This document shows positions 54,650 through 64,000 of a stretch of DNA of 64,000 bases, in pieces. Source of the stretch: Skermania piniformis (GTDB taxonomy: Bacteria; Actinomycetota; Actinomycetes; Mycobacteriales; Mycobacteriaceae); assembly GCF_019285775.1 (NCBI RefSeq), contig NZ_CP079105.1, positions 1,922,001 to 1,986,000 of the forward strand. The letters are read 5' to 3'. The position numbers and the translations under genes were made by a program. Below the pieces are notes generated by a model. The model was not told the origin of the DNA and ran no database searches. It was given only the letters and a program-made list of their open reading frames with translations. The first letter of the stretch is position 1. Every line of letters starts with the position of its first letter.

Positions 54650-55851
54650 GTGCTGCGTTGGATCACTGCCGGAGAATCCCATGGCCGAGCGCTCGTCGCG
54701 ATCCTGGACGGCATGGTTGCCGGAGTCGAGGTGACCTCGGCGGACATCTCGGCGCAGCTGGCCCGGCGGCGACTCGGCTACGGCCGTGGCGCCCGGATGA
54801 AGTTCGAGGCCGACGTGGTGACCATGCTCGCCGGGGTCCGGCACGGCCGGACTCTCGGCGGGCCGGTCGCGATCGAGATCGGGAACACCGAGTGGCCCAA
54901 ATGGGAAACCGTGATGTCGGCCGACCCGGTGGACCCGGCGGCCCTGGCCGACTTGGCCCGCAACGCGCCCCTCACCCGCCCACGACCTGGCCATGCAGAC
55001 TATTCCGGAATGCTCAAGTACGGTTTCGACGATGCGCGGCCGGTGCTGGAACGGGCCAGCGCGCGCGAGACCGCGGCCCGGGTCGCGGCCGGCACGGTGG
55101 CCCGATCGTTCCTGTCCCAGGCGTTGGGGGTGGCGGTGCTCTCCCACGTTGTGGCAATCGGAACCGCGACCGCGCCGGACGGTTCGGCGCCGACTCCGGC
55201 CGACCTGCCGGCCGTCGACGCCAGCCCCGTGCGGGCATTCGACGCTGTCGCGGAGGCGGCGATGATCGCCGAGATCGAGGCTGCCAAGCAGGATGGCGAC
55301 ACCCTCGGCGGAGTGGTGGAAGTGATCGTTGCCGGCCTGCCCGTGGGGCTCGGCTCGTTCACCAGCGGCGAGAATCGACTCGACGCGCGGCTTGCCGGTG
55401 CGCTCATGGGTATCCAGGCGATCAAGGGCGTCGAGGTCGGCGATGGTTTCCTGACCGCGCGCCGCCGCGGCAGCCAGGCGCACGACGAGATGCAGCCGGG
55501 CCCGGACGGAGTGCTGAGATCGACCAATCGGGCCGGTGGTCTCGAAGGGGGCATGACCAACGGCGAGCCGTTGCGGGTTCGTGCTGCGATGAAGCCGATC
55601 TCCACGGTGCCGCGCGCGCTCGCCACGGTGGACATGTCCACCGGCGACCCGGCCGTCGCCATCCACCAGCGCTCGGACGTGTGTGCGGTGCCGGCAGCCG
55701 GGGTGGTCGCCGAGAGCATGGTCGCGTTGGTCGTGGCGCAGGCCGCGTTGGAGAAGTTCGGTGGCGATTCGCTGGCCGAGACCGCCCGGAACATCGCCGG
55801 CTACCGGCAACGGATCGCCGAGCGACCGCCACAGCCGGCCGACGCCGCGTT

Positions 55852-55855
<4 letters not shown>
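54650..55855 (+). CDS. aroC: Chorismate synthase
   Basis: Converts EPSP to chorismate using reduced FMN. With the GTG at 54650 the protein is 401 residues and starts [11 protein letters not shown] exactly as in M. tuberculosis; an ATG at 54641 would add three residues. Other signatures are [39 protein letters not shown] and [16 protein letters not shown]. The stop overlaps aroK (GTGA). Confidence 0.97.
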
Positions 55856-57518
<1,663 letters not shown>

Positions 57519-57528
57519 CCGGTACCGA

Positions 57529-57966
57529 TCAGCTGGACAGGGTGGCCGGCTGCGCCGTCCGGCGCGGGGTTCGGGCAAACCGGCCACCGAGCGCGACCCC
57601 GACCATCGCGGGTATCACCACCAGCAGCAGCGTCCACGCGGCGCCCGAGGTGAGCTCGAAGATCAGCTGGTTGTCGCCGAGGTAGAAACCCGGCAGCCGG
57701 TCGAGCAACCACGCCACCACCCCGGCGATCACCGCTGCTGCGGCACCGCTCTGCACCCAGCGCAGCGCCTGGTCGGGGCGGTCGCGGCGGCCGTCGAGCA
57801 GTCCCCAGACGAGTGCGGCCAGCACGACCACCGCCAGACCGGCCCAGCGGAACAGCCAGCCCTGCGTCGGCGTTGCTGCCGAGGCGAACCCGACGAGGAC
57901 GCGGGCGGCGACGTTCACCGCGGCCAGCACGACCCCACGGAACAACCAGGTAACCACGTTCGTCAC
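57529..57966 (-). CDS. Four-helix membrane protein, B-4DMT/Rv2536 type
   Basis: A 145-residue integral membrane protein with four helices. N-terminal TWLFRGVVLAAVNVAARVL, central VWGLLDGRRDR and late ELTSGAAWTLLLVVIPAMVGVALG resemble Rv2536, which occupies the same place and opposite orientation in M. tuberculosis. NCBI groups such proteins as a B-4DMT transporter family; a transported substrate is not known. It converges with aroB over ten bases. Confidence 0.78.
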   Translation of the reverse strand: MTNVVTWLFRGVVLAAVNVAARVLVGFASAATPTQGWLFRWAGLAVVVLAALVWGLLDGRRDRPDQALRWVQSGAAAAVIAGVVAWLLDRLPGFYLGDNQLIFELTSGAAWTLLLVVIPAMVGVALGGRFARTPRRTAQPATLSS

Positions 57967-57993
57967 GGTAACGTGCGATGTCCCGGTCGGCGG

Positions 57994-58006
57994 TAGGTTC
58001 GGCTTA
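57994..58006 (+). promoter_or_regulatory. Leaderless promoter -10 (TAGGTT) of pepQ
   Basis: TAGGTT (57994-57999) ends six bases before the ATG at 58006. No ribosome-binding site is present. Confidence 0.5.
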
Positions 58007-59136
58007 TGCCAGCCAATCGACCGGGGCCGGCCCGGCTGCCCGACTACGCGCCGCGCCGCGCCGCCCTGCGCGCCGCGCTCGGTACGGCAGAGCTACCGGC
58101 GTTGTTGGTCACCGACCTCGTCGGAATTCGCTATCTCACCGGGTTCACCGGCTCGAACGCGGCCCTGCTCGTGGTCGCCGACGACGAATACGACGCCGAG
58201 CAGCGCACGGTGATCGCCACCGACGGCCGCTACCGTACGCAGGTATCTGCCCAGGTGCCCGATCTGGCGGCGGTGATCGAGCGGGCGGTGGGGCCGGCGC
58301 TCGCGACGCGGGCCGGCGAGCTGGGCGTCGGTCGGCTCGGATTCGAAGCGGAGGCGATCACGGTTGCCGGATACGGCCGGCTGACCGCCGTCGTGCCGGA
58401 CCTGGCTCTGGTCCCGACGACCGGGATGATCGCGCGGCTCCGTGAGGTGAAGGACCCCTACGAGGTGGATCGGCTGCGTGCGGCCTGTGCGATCGCCGAC
58501 GCTGCACTGGCCGACCTGCTGGAGCGAGGCAGCCTGCGGCCCGGACGCTCCGAGCGAGCGGTCGCGCGCGAGCTGGAGTGGGCGATGTTCGACCGCGGTG
58601 CGCACGCGGTCGCATTCGAGACCATCGTCGCGGCCGGTGCGAATTCGGCGGTCCCGCATCACCGGCCGACCGATCAGGAGCTGGTTGCCGGAGATTTCCT
58701 CAAGCTGGATTTCGGTGCTGTGGTCGACGGCTACCACTCCGACATGACCCGCACCTTCGTGCTCCGGAAAGCCGCCGACTGGCAGCGCGAGGTCTATCAG
58801 CTGGTCGCCGCGGCGCAAGCGGCCGGCCGCGCGGCGCTCGTTCCGGGAGCCGATCTCCGCGAGGTGGATGCCGCGGCTCGTGCGGTGATCGACGCCGCCG
58901 GCCACGGCGAGTTGTTCCCGCACGGCCTGGGACACGGCGTCGGTTTGGAGATCCACGAAGCGCCCGGAATCGGCCTGGCCGGCACCGGTACACTGCTCGA
59001 CGGCGCGGCGGTGACCGTCGAACCCGGGGTCTACTTCTCCGGACGCGGAGGCGTCCGGATCGAGGACACCCTGGTGGTGCGTGCGGCGGGTCCGGAACTG
59101 CTCACGTCGACCAGCAAGGAGCTGACCATCGTCTAG
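58006..59136 (+). CDS. pepQ: Xaa-Pro aminopeptidase/dipeptidase (M24B)
   Basis: Cleaves peptide bonds next to proline in the cytoplasm. The 376-residue protein has a creatinase N-terminal domain and a pita-bread catalytic domain with all metal ligands: LDFGAVVDGYHSDMTRTF (two Asp), HGLGHGVGLEIHEAPG (His), VEPGVYF (Glu) and VRIEDTLVV (Glu). It lies directly upstream of efp as in other actinobacteria, suggesting a link to proline-rich protein turnover and translation. Confidence 0.93.
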   Translation: MPANRPGPARLPDYAPRRAALRAALGTAELPALLVTDLVGIRYLTGFTGSNAALLVVADDEYDAEQRTVIATDGRYRTQVSAQVPDLAAVIERAVGPALATRAGELGVGRLGFEAEAITVAGYGRLTAVVPDLALVPTTGMIARLREVKDPYEVDRLRAACAIADAALADLLERGSLRPGRSERAVARELEWAMFDRGAHAVAFETIVAAGANSAVPHHRPTDQELVAGDFLKLDFGAVVDGYHSDMTRTFVLRKAADWQREVYQLVAAAQAAGRAALVPGADLREVDAAARAVIDAAGHGELFPHGLGHGVGLEIHEAPGIGLAGTGTLLDGAAVTVEPGVYFSGRGGVRIEDTLVVRAAGPELLTSTSKELTIV

Positions 59137-59181
59137 ACCCCCGAACCGGGGTGTCGTAGCGGGTGCACGAAAGAGGAGATT

Positions 59182-59745
59182 GTGGCTGATACGAGCGATT
59201 TCAAGAACGGTCTGGTGCTGCGGATCGACGGAAACCTGCAGCAGATCATCGAGTTCCAGCACGTGAAGCCGGGTAAAGGCCCCGCCTTCGTGCGCACCAA
59301 GCTGAAGAACGTGCTGTCCGGCAAGGTGGTGGACAAGACGTTCAACGCCGGCGTCAAGGTGGAGACCGCGACCGTCGACCGGCGCGACATGACCTACCTC
59401 TACCACGACGGCTCGGACTATGTGTTCATGGACGCCCAGACCTTCGAGCAGATCGCGATCGCCGAGGCGACCATCGGCGACGGCGCGCAGTTCCTGCTGG
59501 AGAGCATGAAGGTTCAGGTCGCGACCCACGAGGGTGAGCCGCTCTATGTCGAGCTGCCGGTCACCGTCGAATTGGAGGTGCGGCACACCGACCCCGGTCT
59601 GCAAGGCGATCGGTCGACCGGCGGCACCAAACCGGCGACCCTGGAGACCGGCGCCGAGGTGCAGGTGCCGTTGTTCATCAACACCGGCGACAAGTTGAAG
59701 ATCGATTCGCGTGACGGTAACTACCTCGGCCGTGTCAACGCGTAG
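59182..59745 (+). CDS. efp: Translation elongation factor P
   Basis: Rescues ribosomes stalled on polyproline. The 187-residue protein has the KOW-like domain I with [17 protein letters not shown] (Lys32 at the tip position), two OB domains, and the C-terminal signature [18 protein letters not shown] lies five bases before the GTG start. Lysine modification genes are not in this window. Confidence 0.97.
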   Translation: MADTSDFKNGLVLRIDGNLQQIIEFQHVKPGKGPAFVRTKLKNVLSGKVVDKTFNAGVKVETATVDRRDMTYLYHDGSDYVFMDAQTFEQIAIAEATIGDGAQFLLESMKVQVATHEGEPLYVELPVTVELEVRHTDPGLQGDRSTGGTKPATLETGAEVQVPLFINTGDKLKIDSRDGNYLGRVNA

Positions 59746-59760
59746 TCGATCTGTAACCGG

Positions 59761-60258
59761 ATGACCGACGAATCACGGCCGGAACCGCCCAAGAAGCACG
59801 GCGCCCGGCATCGGGCCCGCCGACGTGCGCTGGACCTGCTCTTCGAGGCCGAGGCGCGCGGTGTCGCGCCCGCCGATGTCGTCACGCAGCGCCGTGAGCT
59901 GGCCGCGGCCGACGACACGATTCCGTCGGTGAGCGCGTACGCCGCGACCCTGGTGCTGGGCGTGGCCGCCGACCAGGATCGGATCGACCGGACCATCGCC
60001 GACTACCTGCAGGATTGGACGTTGCCGCGGCTGCCGGCGGTGGATCGAGCGATCCTGCGCATCGCGGTGTGGGAGTTGTTCCATGCGGCCGACGTTCCGC
60101 CGGTCGTCGCGGTCGACGAGGCGGTCGAGTTGGCAAAGGAGCTGTCCACCGACGACTCGCCGAGTTTCGTCAACGGGGTCCTGGGGCAGATCGTCGTGGT
60201 CGCCCCGCAGGTGCGGGCCGCTGCGGCGGCGACATCGCCGGAGTCGTCGGCCGGCTGA
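59761..60258 (+). CDS. nusB: Transcription antitermination factor NusB
   Basis: RNA-binding factor for rRNA antitermination, acting with NusE/S10. The 165-residue helical protein has [35 protein letters not shown] and [27 protein letters not shown], all family signatures. It follows efp after 15 bases. Confidence 0.96.
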   Translation: MTDESRPEPPKKHGARHRARRRALDLLFEAEARGVAPADVVTQRRELAAADDTIPSVSAYAATLVLGVAADQDRIDRTIADYLQDWTLPRLPAVDRAILRIAVWELFHAADVPPVVAVDEAVELAKELSTDDSPSFVNGVLGQIVVVAPQVRAAAAATSPESSAG

Positions 60259-60322
60259 CGACGAGAATCTCGCAATCGGGCGAGAACTCGACGTCCGAAT
60301 TCATGAGACGAGGAGCGTAACC

Positions 60323-61279
60323 GTGGATTCGATCGCATCCGGCACCGTGTTGATCACCGGATCGACCGGCGGCCTGGGCCGGGCCACGACCCTCGCGATG
60401 GCTGGCCGGCCCGCGCGAGGGCGACCCGATCTGGTGCTGCTCGGCCGGCCCGGCCGCACCTTGGACGGGCTGGCGGCCGAAGTGCGACAGACCGGAGCGA
60501 CGGTCCGGCAGATCGGCTGCGACCTGGCGCGGCTGGCCGATGTGCGCCGGGCGGCGCAGCAGGTCAAGGATCTGTTGGTGGCCGGTGCGGTGCGTCCGCT
60601 GCGCGGGCTGGTGGCGAACGCCGGACTGATGTCTGCCGATACCCACGCCGTGTCGGCAGACGGCTACGAGCTGACCTTCGCGGTGAACTATCTCGCCCAT
60701 GCCCAGCTGATCGGCGACCTGCTGGACAGCTTCACCGCCCCCGCCCGAATCGTGCTGGTCGGGTCGAACACTTACCACCAGAACGTGTACCGCCGTATTC
60801 TGCGGGTCGCGCCCGCGGTGTGGCGGGACCCGATCGAACTCGCCCGGCCGCTGCCCGCGGCCGAGCCCGCCGGGACGCAACCGTCCGGTATCGCGTACTC
60901 GAATTCCAAGCTCGCGGTCCTCTACTACGCACACGAGCTGCAGCGTCGCGCACCGGACGGGATCGGTGTGGCCGTGTTCGAGCCGGGCTTCATGCCCGGA
61001 ACCGGCCTGGGCCGCGACCAGGGTGCCGCCGTGCAGTGGATCGGTCGGGCCGTTGCCGCCCTCCCCGGGGTGTCGACGCCGGCCGAATCCGGCCCGTTGT
61101 TCGCGTCGGTGGTGCTCGACGACCGGTGGGCCCACCTGCGCGACGGTGCCTTCGTGGTCAAGGACACCGAACGGACGGTCGAGCCGTTCGCGATCGACCC
61201 GGCACGGGAACGACGACTGTGGGTCGCGACCGAGGAACTGCTGGGGGACACTGTCGACCCGGATGTCCGGCCCGGGTAA
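60323..61279 (+). CDS. Short-chain dehydrogenase/reductase
   Basis: A 318-residue classical SDR with ITGSTGGLGR (TGxxxGxG) near the start, an acidic or neutral strand end, VANAGLM, a Ser in LVGSNTYH and the YSNSK catalytic Tyr/Lys motif. The size and the insertion after the Ser resemble protochlorophyllide-reductase- or retinol-dehydrogenase-like SDRs. GAGGAG is seven bases upstream of the GTG. The substrate is unknown; it lies between nusB and pyrR without an obvious functional tie. Confidence 0.85.
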   Translation: MDSIASGTVLITGSTGGLGRATTLAMAGRPARGRPDLVLLGRPGRTLDGLAAEVRQTGATVRQIGCDLARLADVRRAAQQVKDLLVAGAVRPLRGLVANAGLMSADTHAVSADGYELTFAVNYLAHAQLIGDLLDSFTAPARIVLVGSNTYHQNVYRRILRVAPAVWRDPIELARPLPAAEPAGTQPSGIAYSNSKLAVLYYAHELQRRAPDGIGVAVFEPGFMPGTGLGRDQGAAVQWIGRAVAALPGVSTPAESGPLFASVVLDDRWAHLRDGAFVVKDTERTVEPFAIDPARERRLWVATEELLGDTVDPDVRPG

Positions 61280-61300
61280 TGTGCGGTGCGACAGACATCC

Positions 61301-61334
61301 TTTAACGGTCCGTCCGGTGAGGCGGAGAAGGAGG
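61301..61334 (+). promoter_or_regulatory. PyrR-binding leader overlapping the pyrR ribosome-binding site
   Basis: The leader contains GGTCCGTCCGGTGAGGCGGA (61307-61326) followed by AAGGAGG, the Shine-Dalgarno of pyrR. The TCCGGTGAGGC core resembles known PyrR RNA sites. In Mycobacterium smegmatis PyrR represses translation by binding a similar loop next to the ribosome-binding site. UMP-dependent autorepression of the operon is therefore likely. Confidence 0.6.
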
Positions 61335-61342
61335 TCGGTGGT

Positions 61343-61933
61343 ATGGGTGTGCCGGAGCGGCACGATCCCCAGCGGGTGCAGGCCGGGCGAGAGCTGTTGT
61401 CCGAGTCCGAGGTGGCCCGCACGATCGCCCGGATATCGCATCAGATCATCGAGAAGACCGCGTTGGACTCCGGCGTCGGCGCCCCGCGAGTGTTGCTGTT
61501 GGGTATCCCCACCCGGGGTACCACCCTTGCCACCCGGCTCGCCGACCGGATTGCCGAGTACACCGGCCTGCGGCCCGGAACCGGATCGCTCGACATCACG
61601 CTCTACCGCGACGACCTGCGCTCCCAGCCGCACCGGCCGCTGGAGCGGACCTCGGTGCCGGACGGTGGTATCGACGACGCCCTGGTGATCCTGGTCGACG
61701 ACGTGCTCTTCTCCGGCCGGTCGGTGCGCGCGGCCCTCGATGCGTTACGTGACCTGGGCCGTCCGCGCGCGGTGCAGCTGGCGGTCTTGATCGACCGGGG
61801 TCATCGGGAGCTCCCGCTGCGCGCCGACTACGTCGGCAAGAACGTGCCGACGGCGCGGAGCGAGGATGTGTCGGTGCTGCTCGCCGAGCCGGACGGGCGC
61901 GACGGCGTGTACCTGCGCGATGCGCGAGGCTGA
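61343..61933 (+). CDS. pyrR: Pyrimidine operon regulator PyrR / uracil phosphoribosyltransferase
   Basis: RNA-binding repressor of the pyr operon with side activity making UMP from uracil. The 196-residue protein has the opening [30 protein letters not shown] and the PRPP motif [18 protein letters not shown], then [19 protein letters not shown]. The ATG at 61343 with AAGGAGG eight bases upstream is preferred; a longer frame from 61286 would run through the RNA regulatory element. First gene of pyrRBC. Confidence 0.96.
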   Translation: MGVPERHDPQRVQAGRELLSESEVARTIARISHQIIEKTALDSGVGAPRVLLLGIPTRGTTLATRLADRIAEYTGLRPGTGSLDITLYRDDLRSQPHRPLERTSVPDGGIDDALVILVDDVLFSGRSVRAALDALRDLGRPRAVQLAVLIDRGHRELPLRADYVGKNVPTARSEDVSVLLAEPDGRDGVYLRDARG

Positions 61934-61936
61934 CCG

Positions 61937-62887
61937 GTGCGACACCTGCTCTCGGTCACCGATCTGACCCCCGACGCGGCGGTTGCGCTCCTCGACGACG
62001 CCGAGCGGTTCCAACAGGCTCTGCTCGGCCGGGAGGTGCGCAAGCTGCCGACGCTGCGCGGCCGCACGGTGATGACCGTCTTCTACGAGAACTCGACGCG
62101 CACCCGGGTGTCGTTCGAGGTCGCCGGCAAGTGGTTGAGCGCGGATGTGGTCAACGTCAGCGCCAGCAGTTCCTCGGTGCAGAAGGGGGAGTCGCTCCGC
62201 GACACCGCGCTGACGCTGCACGCGGCCGGCGCGGATGCGTTGATCATCCGGCATCCGGCGTCCGGAGCCGCGCACCGCATCGCCGCGTGGCTCGACGATG
62301 CGGCGGCCGGTGCCGCGACGCCCGCGGTGATCAACGCCGGCGACGGTACCCATGAGCATCCGACGCAGGCCTTGCTGGACGCGTTGACCATCCGGCAGCG
62401 GCTGGGTGGGATCGAGGGTCGGCGAGTGCTGATCGTCGGCGACATCCTGCACAGTAGGGTCGCCCGGTCCAACGCGTTCCTGCTCGCCCTGCTCGGCGCG
62501 GAGGTGGTGCTGGTGGCACCGCGCACGCTGCTGCCGGTGGGGGTCGCGGACTGGCCGGTCACCGTGGTGGATTCGCTGGATGCCGAGCTGCCCGGCGCGG
62601 ACGCCGTGCTCATGCTGCGGGTGCAGGCGGAGCGGATGAACGGCGGCTTCTTCCCGAGTGCCCGGGAGTACGCGGTGCGGTACGGGCTGTCCGAGCGGCG
62701 GCTGGGCCTGCTGGACGAGTCCGCGGTGGTATTGCACCCCGGACCGATGCTGCGCGGAATGGAGATCGCCGCCGCGGTTGCCGATTCCCCGCAGGCTGCG
62801 ATCTTGGCGCAGGTCACGAACGGAGTGCACGTGCGGATGGCCGTGTTGTTCAACGTATTGGTCGGCACCGAAGCGGCCCTGACATGA
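61937..62887 (+). CDS. pyrB: Aspartate carbamoyltransferase catalytic subunit
   Basis: Makes carbamoyl aspartate, the first committed step of pyrimidine synthesis. The 316-residue protein has [13 protein letters not shown] (carbamoyl phosphate binding), [33 protein letters not shown], and HPGPMLRG. It starts at a GTG three bases after the pyrR stop and overlaps pyrC by four bases. No pyrI regulatory subunit is seen. Confidence 0.97.
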   Translation: MRHLLSVTDLTPDAAVALLDDAERFQQALLGREVRKLPTLRGRTVMTVFYENSTRTRVSFEVAGKWLSADVVNVSASSSSVQKGESLRDTALTLHAAGADALIIRHPASGAAHRIAAWLDDAAAGAATPAVINAGDGTHEHPTQALLDALTIRQRLGGIEGRRVLIVGDILHSRVARSNAFLLALLGAEVVLVAPRTLLPVGVADWPVTVVDSLDAELPGADAVLMLRVQAERMNGGFFPSAREYAVRYGLSERRLGLLDESAVVLHPGPMLRGMEIAAAVADSPQAAILAQVTNGVHVRMAVLFNVLVGTEAALT

Positions 62888-64000
62888 CGGTATTGATCAG
62901 CCGAGCCCGTCCGTACGGCGAGGAGCCGGTCGACGTTCTGATCGCGGACGGGGAGATTCGGGAGATCGGCGCCGGCCTGACGGCCCCGGCCGGGGCGGAG
63001 CGGCTCGATGCGGCCGGCGGAATTCTCCTTCCGGGCTTTGTCGATCTGCACACCCACCTGCGGGAACCCGGCCGCGAGGATACCGAGACGATCGAAACCG
63101 GGTCGGCGGCCGCGGCGCTGGGCGGGTACACGGCGGTGTTCGCCATGGCGAACACCGACCCGGTCGCCGACACGGCGGTGGTCACCGACCATGTCTGGCG
63201 GCGCGGTCGCGAGGTCGGCTTGGTCGACGTATATCCGGTCGGGGCGGTCACCGTCGGGCTGGCCGGGACGAAGCTCGCCGAGCTGGGCACCATGGCGGCC
63301 GGTGCGGCCGCTGTCCGGATGTTCTCCGATGACGGCAAGTGTGTGCACGATCCGCTGCTCATGCGCCGGGCGCTGGAATATGCAACATCGTTGAATGTGC
63401 TGATCGCCCAGCACGCCGAGGAGCCTCGACTCACCGAAGGTGCGCTCGCCCATGAAGGTCCGACCGCGTCTCGGCTCGGGCTGACCGGCTGGCCGCGTGC
63501 CGCCGAGGAGTCGATCGTCGCCCGGGATGTAATACTCGCCCGGGACGCCGGCGCGCGCGTGCACATCTGTCATGCCTCGACCGCGGGCACGGTGGAGCTG
63601 CTGCGCTGGGCCAAGGCCCAGGGCATTGCGATCACCGCCGAAGTGACCCCGCACCACCTGCTGCTCGACGATTCCCGGCTGGTCGGCTACGACCCGGTGA
63701 ACAAGGTGAATCCGCCGTTGCGCGAGGTCGGCGACACCGTTGCGCTGCGCCGGGCCCTGGCCGAGGGCGTGCTGGACTGCGTGGCGACCGACCACGCGCC
63801 GCACGCCGCCCAGGACAAATGCTGCGAGTTCGCGCTGGCCCGGCCGGGGATGCTGGGCCTGCAGACCGCATTGTCGGTGGTGGTTGCGACGATGCTCACG
63901 CCGGGGTTGCTGGACTGGCGTGGCGTGGCTCGGGTGCTCAGTGAGCGCCCGGCGCAGATCGTGGGATTGCCCGACCAGGGGCGCCCGATCGTGGTCGGCG
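62884..64000 (+). CDS. pyrC: Dihydroorotase (N-terminal part, truncated by the window end)
   Basis: Cyclises carbamoyl aspartate to dihydroorotate. About 372 residues are present, with no stop before the window edge. Zinc ligands are visible in [19 protein letters not shown] and HICHASTAG, plus ATDHAPHA with the catalytic Asp, the type I dihydroorotase pattern. It overlaps the pyrB stop (ATGA). The remaining roughly 60 residues lie outside the window. Confidence 0.96.
   Translation, partial: MTVLISRARPYGEEPVDVLIADGEIREIGAGLTAPAGAERLDAAGGILLPGFVDLHTHLREPGREDTETIETGSAAAALGGYTAVFAMANTDPVADTAVVTDHVWRRGREVGLVDVYPVGAVTVGLAGTKLAELGTMAAGAAAVRMFSDDGKCVHDPLLMRRALEYATSLNVLIAQHAEEPRLTEGALAHEGPTASRLGLTGWPRAAEESIVARDVILARDAGARVHICHASTAGTVELLRWAKAQGIAITAEVTPHHLLLDDSRLVGYDPVNKVNPPLREVGDTVALRRALAEGVLDCVATDHAPHAAQDKCCEFALARPGMLGLQTALSVVVATMLTPGLLDWRGVARVLSERPAQIVGLPDQGRPIVVG

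Overview
The window is chromosomal DNA of a high-GC actinomycete. Gene content and order place it in the mycolic-acid group (Mycobacteriales), most like Nocardia, Rhodococcus or Skermania. The synteny matches the Mycobacterium tuberculosis stretch from pdxS/tesB/pdxT/yebC through ruvCAB, yajC-secDF, apt-rel, ppiB, hisS, aspS, rarA, alaS-ruvX-mltG-aroE and aroCKB to pepQ-efp-nusB. It then runs straight into a pyr operon, an order not seen in M. tuberculosis. I saw no rRNA, tRNA, CRISPR array, transposase or integrase.

Layout. 1-14809: PLP synthase (pdxS end, pdxT), a KefB-like antiporter, tesB, a YebC regulator, the SOS-controlled ruvCAB, the accessory Sec genes yajC-secD-secF, a solute-binding lipoprotein, apt and the bifunctional (p)ppGpp enzyme Rel. 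15015-29742: a compact block of about 14 genes, many overlapping by 1-4 bases, that encodes a Gram-positive type IV secretion-like machine. It has a degenerate P-loop protein, two small pilin-like membrane proteins, a VirB8-like anchor, a TrbL/VirB6-like channel, an SCO6880-type protein, a VirB4 ATPase, a multidomain wall hydrolase, a lipoprotein, a VirD4/TraG coupling ATPase and a DUF4913 protein. It lacks a recognisable relaxase, integrase, replication gene or attachment site. 29943-32841: secreted cyclophilin, hisS and a membrane protein.

32872-47030 is the more variable part. It holds an orphan type VII substrate pair, a DUF5995 protein, an NTF2-like protein, a short-chain epimerase behind two KstR-type operators, a small heat-shock protein behind a HAIR-like repeat, a radical SAM protein, a PrmC-like methyltransferase, a beta-lactamase-fold secreted protein, a zinc metallopeptidase, aspS, an aminoglycoside-phosphotransferase-fold protein, rarA and a small secreted protein. 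47074-64000 returns to housekeeping: a phosphoesterase, alaS-ruvX-mltG-aroE, a prepilin peptidase, aroC-aroK-aroB (no aroQ present), pepQ-efp-nusB, an SDR enzyme and pyrR-pyrB-pyrC under a PyrR-type leader. pyrC runs off the end.

Many transcription units have a TANNNT -10 hexamer 6-9 bases before the start codon and no ribosome-binding site, so leaderless mRNAs look common. The strongest candidates for new biology are the relaxase-less secretion block, whose wall hydrolase carries an NlpC/P60 domain with all catalytic residues replaced, the unlinked type VII pair, and the KstR-like sites at the epimerase.
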